Source of the DNA: Youngiibacter fragilis 232.1
GTDB taxonomy: Bacteria > Bacillota > Clostridia > Clostridiales > Clostridiaceae
NCBI RefSeq assembly: GCF_000495435.3
Contig: NZ_AXUN02000035.1
Coordinates: 1-64,000, forward strand
Reading direction: 5' to 3'
Length of the DNA: 64,000 bases
Shown here: in pieces, positions 8,492-15,691 of the stretch
Position numbering within the stretch: position 1 is the stretch's first letter
Layout: each line of letters starts with the position of its first letter
The notes under the pieces: generated by a model
What the model saw: the letters and a program-made list of their open reading frames with translations, nothing else
The model's database searches: none
Told to the model about the DNA's origin: nothing
Position numbers and translations under genes: made by a program

Positions 8492-8547
8492 AAATGAGGA
8501 AGCTGTCACCAGTTAAAGTCTGGTGTCTGCTTCCTCATTTTTTTCGG
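8491..8547. terminator. Bidirectional terminator between aldolase 2 and lacI-type gene
   Basis: AAAATGAGGAAGC (8491-8503) pairs with GCTTCCTCATTTT (8529-8541), with an inner CACCAG/CTGGTG hairpin. It is followed by TTT on the + strand and flanked by A on the left, so it can serve both convergent genes. The stem overlaps the aldolase stop codon and the last codons of the repressor gene. Confidence 0.85.
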
Positions 8548-9592
8548 CCATAGGCAGGTCAACCGTACTGATTTCACGGCAGCTTTCTCTTCTGACAAGA
8601 GTGTATGGAAGCTCAATCTTCATAGGAAGACCGCTTCCGTTATCAAGCCTGTCCATAAGGAGCCGGCCGGCGGCCCTGCCCATCTCGTCAAGGGGGATAC
8701 GAACTGTAGTGAGCGGGGGAGACATGTACTGGGAGATGTCTATGTCATCAATCCCAATTACCGAAACATCCTCAGGAACCCGCAGGCCGTTGTCCTTGAG
8801 TGCCTTTATAACGCCTATAGCCGTGGTGTCGTTTGCGCAGAACAGGGCAGATGCATTTAGTCTTCCTTCTGCTAGCAGCCTGGATACAGCTGAGTAACCG
8901 CTGGCGGAAGAAAGCCTTGTCTGTATCACCATATCCTTTTCGTATTCAAGCTCAAGCTCAGAAAGCGCATCGAAATATCCTTTGAAACGGTCTTCGTTCG
9001 TTTTTTCGCCAACGTAGCCGATTCCCCTGTGCCCGATGGTATACAGGTAGTGAACTGCAGTAAGCGCTGCGCTATATCCATCGCAGATGACCTGGTCGAA
9101 GTCCGGGCTTATTGAATTTAGACCTGAGTACACCACATGAGGATAGCTGTCCCTTATAACCCTGTAGAAGTTCTTGTTTAGTCGTCCAAGTATCACTGCC
9201 CCGTCAAGCCTGAATTCATCCAGTAGCTTCTTCAGGTCCTCTTCGCTTTCTATTTCACTTGCGGAAAAGGAATACTTCATTACACAACCGTGCTTTGATA
9301 TTTCCTTCTCCACAGCCTTTGCGATCCTCGAGAAGAAAGGGTCATCCACTGAGGACATCACCCTCCCGAAGATACATCCGATTGACCTTCTCCCCTTTAG
9401 CACCTCCACCGCCTCATCGCCAAGCTTCAGCGCCTGTGCAGCACGGTTTGGCCTGTAGCCAAGCTCAGCGGCAATCCTGAAAATCCTCTCCTGTACTTCA
9501 GGGCTTGCGGTCTTCGTGCTTTTCCCGTTTATCACCCTTGATACGGTGGATATTGAAACTCCAGCCTTTTCGGCCACTTCCTTAAGTGTCAT
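8513..9592 (-). CDS. LacI-family transcriptional repressor
   Basis: 359-residue LacI/GalR regulator, start taken at 9592 (MTLKEVAEKAGVS) because an AGGTG ribosome site lies seven bases upstream; longer in-frame starts are possible. The N-terminus is a standard HTH and hinge (VSISTVSRVINGK, then LGYRPNRAAQALK). The rest is a periplasmic-binding-protein-like effector domain (IDDIDISQYMSPPLTTVRIP). It is transcribed divergently from the phosphofructokinase operon, and a perfect palindrome lies between them. It probably represses the whole catabolic island and responds to an intermediate. The extreme C-terminal acidic tail (NEEADTRL) is encoded inside the terminator stem. Confidence 0.92.
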   Translation of the reverse strand: MTLKEVAEKAGVSISTVSRVINGKSTKTASPEVQERIFRIAAELGYRPNRAAQALKLGDEAVEVLKGRRSIGCIFGRVMSSVDDPFFSRIAKAVEKEISKHGCVMKYSFSASEIESEEDLKKLLDEFRLDGAVILGRLNKNFYRVIRDSYPHVVYSGLNSISPDFDQVICDGYSAALTAVHYLYTIGHRGIGYVGEKTNEDRFKGYFDALSELELEYEKDMVIQTRLSSASGYSAVSRLLAEGRLNASALFCANDTTAIGVIKALKDNGLRVPEDVSVIGIDDIDISQYMSPPLTTVRIPLDEMGRAAGRLLMDRLDNGSGLPMKIELPYTLVRRESCREISTVDLPMAEKNEEADTRL

Positions 9593-9620
9593 TGTCATCA
9601 CCTGCCTGTTATTCAATTCA

Positions 9621-9649
9621 ATTATGACCAATGGTAATCATTTAGGCAA
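9621..9649 (-). promoter_or_regulatory. Candidate promoter of the lacI-type gene
   Basis: On the minus strand TTGCCT (9649-9644) and CATAAT (9626-9621) are separated by 17 bases. The operator palindrome lies just upstream of the -35, consistent with autoregulation. Confidence 0.5.
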
Positions 9650-9658
9650 TATGTTATA

Positions 9659-9670
9659 GCAAACGTTTGC
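9659..9670. promoter_or_regulatory. LacI-type operator palindrome
   Basis: GCAAACGTTTGC is a perfect 12-base palindrome centred on CG between the divergent repressor and phosphofructokinase genes. It shares AAACGTTT with the palindrome at 100-109 ahead of the importer. Placement and symmetry are typical of LacI/GalR operators. Confidence 0.7.
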
Positions 9671-9747
9671 GTAATTTTTAGTCATTTTTGCTTAAAACAG
9701 TGGTACCATTGCAGTATGGAACGAGAACGATTCAGGAGGCTGGAAAT

Positions 9748-10908
9748 ATGGGCGGAAATCTTCTGGTAGTGCATGGGGGAGGCCCCACTGCGGTAATAAA
9801 TTCAACGCTTTACGGCGTAATAATGGAAGCAAAGGCAAATGAGGAAATAGATACAATCTATGGTGCCATAGGAGGCATGGAAGGGATCATAAGGGAAAAC
9901 TTCAGGGAAATCGGAAATGTTCCAGACGATAAGCTGGAGCTTCTGCTCACGACACCCGGAACTGCAATCGGGTCGTCAAGGTACGCGGTATCGGATGAAG
10001 AATACCAGAGGCTACCTGAAATATTCAGAAGGCATGGGATAGGATATGTCCTCTTCAACGGAGGCAACGGGACCATGGATACCTGCGGAAGGGTACACAG
10101 GGCATGCATCGAAACGGGGATAAAGGTAGTGGGAATTCCCAAGACCATCGACAATGACATATCCGCAATAGACCATGCACCCGGTTTCGGAAGTGCAGCG
10201 AGATACATCGCTGAATCGGTCGCTGAGGCAGCTCAGGATGTCAGGTCCCTTCCGATCCATGTGTCTGTCATTGAGACAATGGGCAGGAATGCCGGATGGA
10301 TCACTGCAGCCTCGGCAGCTGCCAGAAAACATCCTGGTGATGCACCTCATATCATACTGGTTCCCGAAAGACCATTTGATGAGGAGAAATTCTTAGCTGA
10401 AGTAAAAAGGCTCCACGAGAAGATTGGAGGGGTTGTCGTTGCGGTCTCTGAAGGCCTTAACGACAAGGATGGGAAGTCGATAGTCCCCCCGATATTTAAG
10501 ACTGGAAGGTCTGTTTACTTTGGTGATGTAAGCGCCCATCTTGCCGGACTGATCATAAGAAAGCTTGGGATAAAAGCGAGAAATGAGAAACCAGGCCTGC
10601 TGGGAAGGTCATCAATGGCACTTGTTTCCGGGACAGACAGGCAGGAAGCTATCCTTGTAGGAAGGGAAGCGGTGAAGGCAGCGGTCTCAGGTGTCAGCGG
10701 CGTAATGGTCGGAATCAGGAGGATTGCTGGTGAAGCCTATGGAATCGAGACCCCACTCATCCCGATTGACAAGGTGATGCTTCACGAGATGAAGCTGCCG
10801 GACAGGTACATAGCAGAAAACGGGATGGATGTCACTGAAGAATTCCTGGATTGGCTCAGGCCTATAATAGGTGATGAGATACCGGAATATGTCAGCTTCA
10901 GGGATTGA
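9748..10908 (+). CDS. 6-phosphofructokinase, PfkA superfamily (PPi-PFK-like subgroup with G at the donor position)
   Basis: 386-residue PfkA-superfamily kinase, start at ATG 9748 with AGGAGG eight bases before. VHGGGPTAVIN forms the N-terminal donor loop. GGNGT at 105-109 corresponds to the GGDG(S) motif, PKTIDND at 131-137 carries the catalytic Asp135 and Lys132, and ETMGRNAGW is the fructose-6-phosphate contact. Known family logic: Asp at the second donor position (GGDD or GGND) with Lys in PKTIDND marks pyrophosphate enzymes, while Gly with Gly (PGTIDND) marks classical ATP enzymes. This protein combines Gly108 with Lys132, a mixture seen in some ATP-using members, so donor choice is open. 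It would make the bisphosphate substrate for the two aldolases. First gene of the second operon. Confidence 0.87.
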   Translation: MGGNLLVVHGGGPTAVINSTLYGVIMEAKANEEIDTIYGAIGGMEGIIRENFREIGNVPDDKLELLLTTPGTAIGSSRYAVSDEEYQRLPEIFRRHGIGYVLFNGGNGTMDTCGRVHRACIETGIKVVGIPKTIDNDISAIDHAPGFGSAARYIAESVAEAAQDVRSLPIHVSVIETMGRNAGWITAASAAARKHPGDAPHIILVPERPFDEEKFLAEVKRLHEKIGGVVVAVSEGLNDKDGKSIVPPIFKTGRSVYFGDVSAHLAGLIIRKLGIKARNEKPGLLGRSSMALVSGTDRQEAILVGREAVKAAVSGVSGVMVGIRRIAGEAYGIETPLIPIDKVMLHEMKLPDRYIAENGMDVTEEFLDWLRPIIGDEIPEYVSFRD

Positions 10909-10955
10909 GAAAGCAGGAGTCAATAAAACAGGATGATCATGAAAGGCGGGTTAGT

Positions 10956-11801
10956 TTGAAGAGGATTTATGTAAACCTAAAGAGATTTGACATACCAAGG
11001 GAGCTTGGGGGAGTGAACACTTTAGCTCCGGTCAGGGAGTGGGGAAGAAGGATAGTTGAAGATGTCAGGGATGGTGTCAATGCGTATGACAGCAGCGATG
11101 TCAAATTCACGGTATTCTTCCCTGAAGCACATCTGATTCCGGCACTTGATGCCATGGATAGCAGTGATTCACTTAAAGCAGGCTGCCAGAGCGTTTTCAG
11201 GGATGATGTGGAAACCGGAAGGAACTTCGGAGCCTTTACCTCAAACAGGACTGCAAAATCAATGGCTGCCCTTGGAGTAAAGGAAGTCATAATAGGACAC
11301 TGCGAGGAGAGGAACGACAAGAAGGGAATGCTTCTTGAGGCTGGAGTGACAGATCCAGCGGCAGTAAACAGGATACTTAACTCAGAAGTCAAGGCAGCTG
11401 TGAATTCCGGGCTTTCAGTCCTTTACTGCATCGGAGAGACAAAGGAAGAAAAGGAAGACTGGAAGAAGGTCCTCAAGGAGCAGATTGATATCGGCCTCAT
11501 GGGTGTTGACAGGAAGGATGTTGTCATAGCCTATGAGCCTGTATGGGCCATAGGGCCTGGAAAGACACCTCCCGGCAGGGATTACATTCAGATGGTGGCA
11601 GGATATATCAAAGAGGTAAGCGGAGGTCTGCCCGTTGTCTACGGTGGTGGACTGAAGGCTGAAAATGCCAGGATGCTGTCGTCGATCCCTGAGGTTGATG
11701 GAGGTCTGATAGCCCTTACAAGGTTCTCGGGCGACATAGGCTTCTACCCTGAGGAGTATCTTGAAATAGTAAGGATCTATATGGAAGGGGAAAACAACTG
11801 A
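10956..11801 (+). CDS. Triose-phosphate-isomerase-like aldose-ketose isomerase
   Basis: 281-residue TIM-family protein, longer than the usual ~250. Start at TTG 10956 (MKRIYVNLKRF) because AAGGCGGG lies five bases upstream and the TIM fold begins here. Catalytic residues are conserved: Asn7/Lys9 (VNLK), His115 (IIGHCEER) and Glu194 (AYEPVWAIGPGK). The two phosphate-gripping loops differ from standard TIM: GGGLKAENA at 230-238, and DGGLIALTRFSGD at 248-260 where TIM has DGxLVGGASL. This suggests a different phosphorylated substrate, for example a four-carbon ketose phosphate as handled by erythrulose-phosphate isomerases of this fold. The ATG of the next gene overlaps its stop codon. Confidence 0.8.
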   Translation: MKRIYVNLKRFDIPRELGGVNTLAPVREWGRRIVEDVRDGVNAYDSSDVKFTVFFPEAHLIPALDAMDSSDSLKAGCQSVFRDDVETGRNFGAFTSNRTAKSMAALGVKEVIIGHCEERNDKKGMLLEAGVTDPAAVNRILNSEVKAAVNSGLSVLYCIGETKEEKEDWKKVLKEQIDIGLMGVDRKDVVIAYEPVWAIGPGKTPPGRDYIQMVAGYIKEVSGGLPVVYGGGLKAENARMLSSIPEVDGGLIALTRFSGDIGFYPEEYLEIVRIYMEGENN

Positions 11802-13234
11802 TGAAACTGTCATTTGAATACGGACATGGGATGATGGAGGCAACACTTCCTGACAATACGGATGTCTTCATTCCCGGAGAGACGATAAGGGATCCGGAAC
11901 ATCTGCCTGAGGAAAGAATAGTTGAGGAGACACTGAAATCCATCAGGAATCCAATTGGTATGGATCCCATCTCAAAGCTTGCGAAGAAGGGCTCCAAGGT
12001 CACCATAGTGTTTCCTGACAGGGTAAAGGGAGGAGAGCAGAAGACTTCCCACAGGAAGGTGTCCATAAAGCTCATTCTGAATGAACTTTATGATGCTGGT
12101 GTAGATAAGAAGGACATCCTGTTAATATGCTCCAACGGACTCCACAGGAAGAACACTAAGGAAGAGATATTCGGAGTACTTGGTGAGGAGCTCTTCAATG
12201 AATTCTGGTACTCTAATCAGATCATAAACCATGACAGCGAGGATTATGAAAACCTCATTGACCTCGGTAAGACAGGATCAGGGGACCCTGTCATTATGAA
12301 CAAATACGTCTACGACAGTGACCTTGCCATACTCATAGGGCATACGCAGGGAAACCCTTACGGAGGGTATTCAGGCGGCTACAAGCACTGCTCGACAGGC
12401 ATCACCCACTGGAAGTCAATAGCATCGCATCACGTACCTCAGGTAATGCACAGGTCTGATTTCACGCCAGTCAACAGCAAATCCCTCATGAGAAGGAAGT
12501 TTGATGAGATAGGCCAGCATTTGGAAGAGAAGATGGGCAAGAAGTTCTTCTGCTGTGACGCTGTTCTGGACACCAGGTCAAGGCAGATAGAGATCCATAG
12601 TGGTTATGCCAGGGAAATGCAGGTTGAGGCATGGAAGACCGCGGACCAGAGGACATATGTGCCATTTGCGGAAAAGAAGTATGATGTCCTTGTTTTCGGT
12701 ATGCCCCAGTTCTTCCACTATGGAAACGGGATGGGAACCAACCCCATAATGCTCATGCAGGCGATATCAGCCCAGGTAGTAAGGCACAAGAGGATCATGA
12801 GCGACAAGTGCGTGATAATATGCTCGTCAATCTGCAACGGCAACTTCCATGAGGAGCTTTGGCCATACACCAGGGAGATGTACGATCTGTTCCTTGAACA
12901 GGGCAATACGTTACCTGACATCAACAGGTTCGGGGAATACTTTGCAAACAATGAGGAATATCTCAAGAAATACAGATTCGCAAACGCATTCCATCCATTC
13001 CATGGCTTCTCAATGATCTCCAGCGCACATATAGCCGAGATGAACACATCAGCAGTGTACATCGTAGGAGCTGAAGCCCCGGGATTTGCAAGGGGAATGG
13101 GTATGAAGACCAGGAACACCTTCGAGGAAGCACTTGAGGATGCAAAGAAGAAGTATGTCGGACAGAATCCTAACATATTGGCCCTCCCAATGACTTTCAA
13201 ACTCAGTGCGGTGCATCTGGGAATGAAAGAATAG
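11801..13234 (+). CDS. LarA-family (DUF2088) nickel-pincer racemase/epimerase-like protein
   Basis: 477-residue member of the lactate racemase LarA family, which uses a nickel-pincer nucleotide to racemise or epimerise 2-hydroxyacids. Aligning to L. plantarum LarA from memory: Asp73 and Lys76 (LarA D72, R75), His115-Arg116 (H108), Lys195 (K184, the cofactor-linked lysine in SGGYK) and His211 (nickel ligand H200) fall at constant offsets. The second catalytic histidine (H174) is Asn185 here (GNPYGGYSGGYK), and R75 is a lysine. So cofactor binding looks preserved while substrate or chemistry has shifted. No larB, larC or larE gene is in the window. Last gene of the second operon; it would supply or consume a hydroxyacid stereoisomer. 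Confidence 0.83.
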   Translation: MKLSFEYGHGMMEATLPDNTDVFIPGETIRDPEHLPEERIVEETLKSIRNPIGMDPISKLAKKGSKVTIVFPDRVKGGEQKTSHRKVSIKLILNELYDAGVDKKDILLICSNGLHRKNTKEEIFGVLGEELFNEFWYSNQIINHDSEDYENLIDLGKTGSGDPVIMNKYVYDSDLAILIGHTQGNPYGGYSGGYKHCSTGITHWKSIASHHVPQVMHRSDFTPVNSKSLMRRKFDEIGQHLEEKMGKKFFCCDAVLDTRSRQIEIHSGYAREMQVEAWKTADQRTYVPFAEKKYDVLVFGMPQFFHYGNGMGTNPIMLMQAISAQVVRHKRIMSDKCVIICSSICNGNFHEELWPYTREMYDLFLEQGNTLPDINRFGEYFANNEEYLKKYRFANAFHPFHGFSMISSAHIAEMNTSAVYIVGAEAPGFARGMGMKTRNTFEEALEDAKKKYVGQNPNILALPMTFKLSAVHLGMKE

Positions 13235-13245
13235 CAAAATTAAAA

Positions 13246-13288
13246 TTGGATCCATGAATCGGGAATGTAACCTGAGTCATGGGTCCAA
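13246..13288 (+). terminator. Hairpin after larA-like gene
   Basis: TTGGATCCATGA (13246-13257) pairs with TCATGGGTCCAA (13277-13288), 12 base pairs including one G-U. The following T content is modest (ATCCTTATG), so termination may be partial. Confidence 0.6.
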
Positions 13289-13776
13289 ATCCTTATGTAA
13301 ATTCTTTATCTTAAGCATCATTTTGCTTTAGGCTGTTTCTGATTAGGCTGGTTCTGATATTTTAACGGTATATAGTAGATGATAGAATTATCGTGTGGTC
13401 AAAATGATTCGTTATTTCAAGGCAAGTCTTTTTTTCGATTAATTTGATATGAGGAATTGAGCAATGTAGTAAAACAGAGTTCCAATGGCTTTCTAATACT
13501 TACATCCCATAAGTAATGGAAGAGCTGAACATCAGGGATGCGTCTGAAACCAAAGTGTCAGCATCAGAAGATGAAGAAACTGAGATAGAGAAGCTGTTCA
13601 CATGGTAAGCTGTAGTGATTATTATGGTATAATTTTAGTGACGGAATATTCTGTAATCTATATGAGCGAGCTGATTGCGATGAAGTCAAAGCTATTCCCC
13701 AAGAACCTGATTGGACAGGTGGCGCGGCGTTAAGCGTACAAGCGGTGGAGCACTTAAGCTTAAGATAGGAGGTATG
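13289..13776. other. Intergenic region, no supported gene
   Basis: About 490 bases without a convincing gene. A 30-codon open frame at 13515-13607 (MEELNIRDASETKVSASEDE and onward) and a 23-codon frame at 13661-13732 have no good ribosome site, and I recognise neither. A TATAAT near 13625 has no matching -35. The stretch could be the residue of a deleted gene, but I cannot demonstrate homology. Confidence 0.3.
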
Positions 13777-13938
13777 ATGGTACCTCTTTCGACACCTGTA
13801 ATTTTCATTATCGGGATCGTCGCTTTTGCAATGGCTGTCTATGCCTTCATCAATAAGGAAAGGACGATGTTAATATATCCACCACTGATACTGGGAGTAT
13901 TCCTGGCTGTCTGGGGCATTGCTGAGTTCTTGCTTTAA
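13777..13938 (+). CDS. Small two-helix membrane protein
   Basis: 53-residue protein (MVPLSTPVIFIIGIVAFAMA and onward) with two hydrophobic segments, about residues 6-22 and 33-52, separated by a short basic/acidic turn (NKERTM). AGGAGGT at 13768-13773 supports ATG 13777; ATG 13774 is too close. The reading frame extends further upstream but without a ribosome site. Function unknown. It is followed 34 bases later by an even smaller membrane peptide, and the two probably share a transcript. Confidence 0.6.
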   Translation: MVPLSTPVIFIIGIVAFAMAVYAFINKERTMLIYPPLILGVFLAVWGIAEFLL

Positions 13939-13972
13939 ACTTAAAATAATGATGATGTGAAAGGGTGGTAGT

Positions 13973-14056
13973 ATGAATCCGATCTTTATATTCCTGATCA
14001 GCGGAGTTATTCTTGTTGCAGGACTGGTTGCTGCTTACAAGAAAGCAATGAAATAA
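13973..14056 (+). CDS. 27-residue single-helix membrane peptide
   Basis: MNPIFIFLISGVILVAGLVA followed by AYKKAMK: one hydrophobic helix with a basic C-terminal tail, preceded by an AAGGGTGG ribosome site five bases before the ATG. Size, helix and basic end resemble small type-I-toxin-like or membrane-modulator peptides, but no antisense RNA partner was identified. Function unknown. Confidence 0.5.
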   Translation: MNPIFIFLISGVILVAGLVAAYKKAMK

Positions 14057-14074
14057 TCTTACTTGATCGCTTAG

Positions 14075-14130
14075 AAGCTCCATTCGGGACGTGTTGATTA
14101 ACAATTGTCACCTTGTGTGGAGCTTTCTTA
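14075..14130 (+). terminator. Possible terminator after small membrane peptides
   Basis: AAGCTCCA (14075-14082) pairs with TGGAGCTT (14118-14125) across a long 35-base loop, followed by TCTTATTTC. A weak candidate because of the loop length. Confidence 0.4.
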
Positions 14131-14226
14131 TTTCATTAATCTGACGTTGTCTTACACACAATAAATGATAGAATAGCATATATGGTTTGGTTTTGGACAT
14201 GCAGAATACAGTCAGGCGGGTGAAGG

Positions 14227-15084
14227 ATGTTAGTAAGGGAAATGGACAGTGAAATAGGGAAGATCATAGACCAAAATGGCCATATGACCTTCATAGCATC
14301 AATGGTATTTGAAACAACCGTATGCGGGTATTATGAAGGCAAATTCATCACCATTCTTGATGGCAGAAAGAAGGTCCTTCCTATGAGCATAGTGATGGAT
14401 GGTGAGCTGAAAGGAAGACGTTACTCGGTTGGTGACAAGATTGATGTATCGAGTTGTTTAGATTCAGACCTTGTAGTCACTCAAGATACAAAGAATGTGG
14501 ATATAAGTATGCATACAACTGATGAATACAATCTCATCTCCAGCATGCATACCCAGATCCGATCCGCACTTGAAGGACTTAAATCAGATTCAAAGGGGAT
14601 GCTCCCGATAATGTCCATATTGGGCATGCTTTCAAGTTCAGGAGATTATTCAGGATTAGAATTGAAGATGTACAGCATGGTTGCAGCAAGGACGAAGCTC
14701 CTAATAACAGACCTTATGGAGGGAAGGGAGATTACAGCCGAGAACATAGTCGGCTACGGGATAGGTCTTACACCCTCAGCTGATGACTTCCTTCTTGGAA
14801 TAGCCGGTATGCTCGACCGTTTCGGGGAAGTGATGAGGAAAGAACTATTGGCTGCTTACATTGAAAAATATCTGCACACAACAACTGAAGTCAGCGGATG
14901 GATGCTCAGGTATGGTATGAGGAGCAGGCTTTATCCTGAAATAGTACTTGAATATCTTGAACATCCATACCCGGGAGAGTTGAGGATCGATGAGTTCCTG
15001 AAGCATGGCTCAACATCAGGGATTGATCTTTTATGTGGCATCCTATGTGGATTGGAAATTCTTATGGAAGTTCAGGGCAGATAA
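14227..15084 (+). CDS. DUF2877 (AllH-like) protein
   Basis: 285-residue protein of the DUF2877 family. The hallmark segments are IGLTPSADDFLLGIAG around 177-192 and HGSTSGIDLLCGILCG near the C-terminus (around 262-277); a TEVSGWMLRYGM stretch lies between. In other bacteria DUF2877 proteins accompany purine/allantoin degradation, and AllH is a component of oxamate carbamoyltransferase. Here no partner genes for that pathway are adjacent, so the role is open. Ribosome site GGCGGGTGAAGG precedes ATG 14227. Monocistronic by appearance. Confidence 0.75.
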   Translation: MLVREMDSEIGKIIDQNGHMTFIASMVFETTVCGYYEGKFITILDGRKKVLPMSIVMDGELKGRRYSVGDKIDVSSCLDSDLVVTQDTKNVDISMHTTDEYNLISSMHTQIRSALEGLKSDSKGMLPIMSILGMLSSSGDYSGLELKMYSMVAARTKLLITDLMEGREITAENIVGYGIGLTPSADDFLLGIAGMLDRFGEVMRKELLAAYIEKYLHTTTEVSGWMLRYGMRSRLYPEIVLEYLEHPYPGELRIDEFLKHGSTSGIDLLCGILCGLEILMEVQGR

Positions 15085-15127
15085 GGAATTTCGTGCCAAT
15101 TGAATATGCAGCCGAAAATTAAACAGG

Positions 15128-15163
15128 TCCCTTAACCAAGCCTTTGCCAGGTAGGTTAAGGGA
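15128..15163 (+). repeat. Hairpin-forming inverted repeat
   Basis: TCCCTTAACC (15128-15137) pairs perfectly with GGTTAAGGGA (15154-15163). It lies 44 bases after the DUF2877 stop. There is no T tract after the stem, so its role as a terminator is uncertain. Confidence 0.5.
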
Positions 15164-15691
15164 TCTTCCGCATTATCAGGTCCTACAGGAGTTGACACAA
15201 TCTCGAGTCCGTTAACGTACCTTACTGATCCTGATATAAAATTAACTGATAATTAATCGAACATACACCAAATTAGCGTGGCAATTTATGAATTCAGTGT
15301 TTAAATGGAATCGAAGAGCTATAGGTGTATCTATTTCTAAGATGTTCACTTGAATTCATTGAAAATGATTATTATGATCACTAAAATACGCCGATCTTAC
15401 TCATGCCGTTCTGCTGATTGTGTAACTGCGCTAATGCTAAAATTGGTAAAGCTTCAACTATTGCTGAATACGAACAAAACCTATCACGAAGCCAATGATA
15501 ACCAAGATGTTTGCTGACCGGGAGGCGATGTATGAGGTGTTTTTCAACAGCCTGTTTTTGAATTTCAAGGATATTTCAATGGAGATTCACTGATCCTGCA
15601 CAGGCTTGATTTTTTACAATTGAAGAAAGGCAGGGAACGTGAGACGCAAGTTTCAGGTTTCATTTCTGTTCAATTGAAAGGATTGGATGAT
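15164..15691. other. Long intergenic region before the Ig-repeat gene
   Basis: About 530 bases without a convincing gene. A 22-codon frame at 15531-15596 (MYEVFFNSLFLNFKDISMEI and onward) follows a GGGAGG but resembles nothing I know. No promoter stood out clearly. The reading frame of the next gene extends back to 15620 but lacks a signal-peptide-compatible start there. Confidence 0.3.

Noticed and set aside
13515-13607. 30-codon open frame as a gene
   Set aside because: No ribosome site, no recognised motif, and it sits in a region that otherwise looks non-coding.
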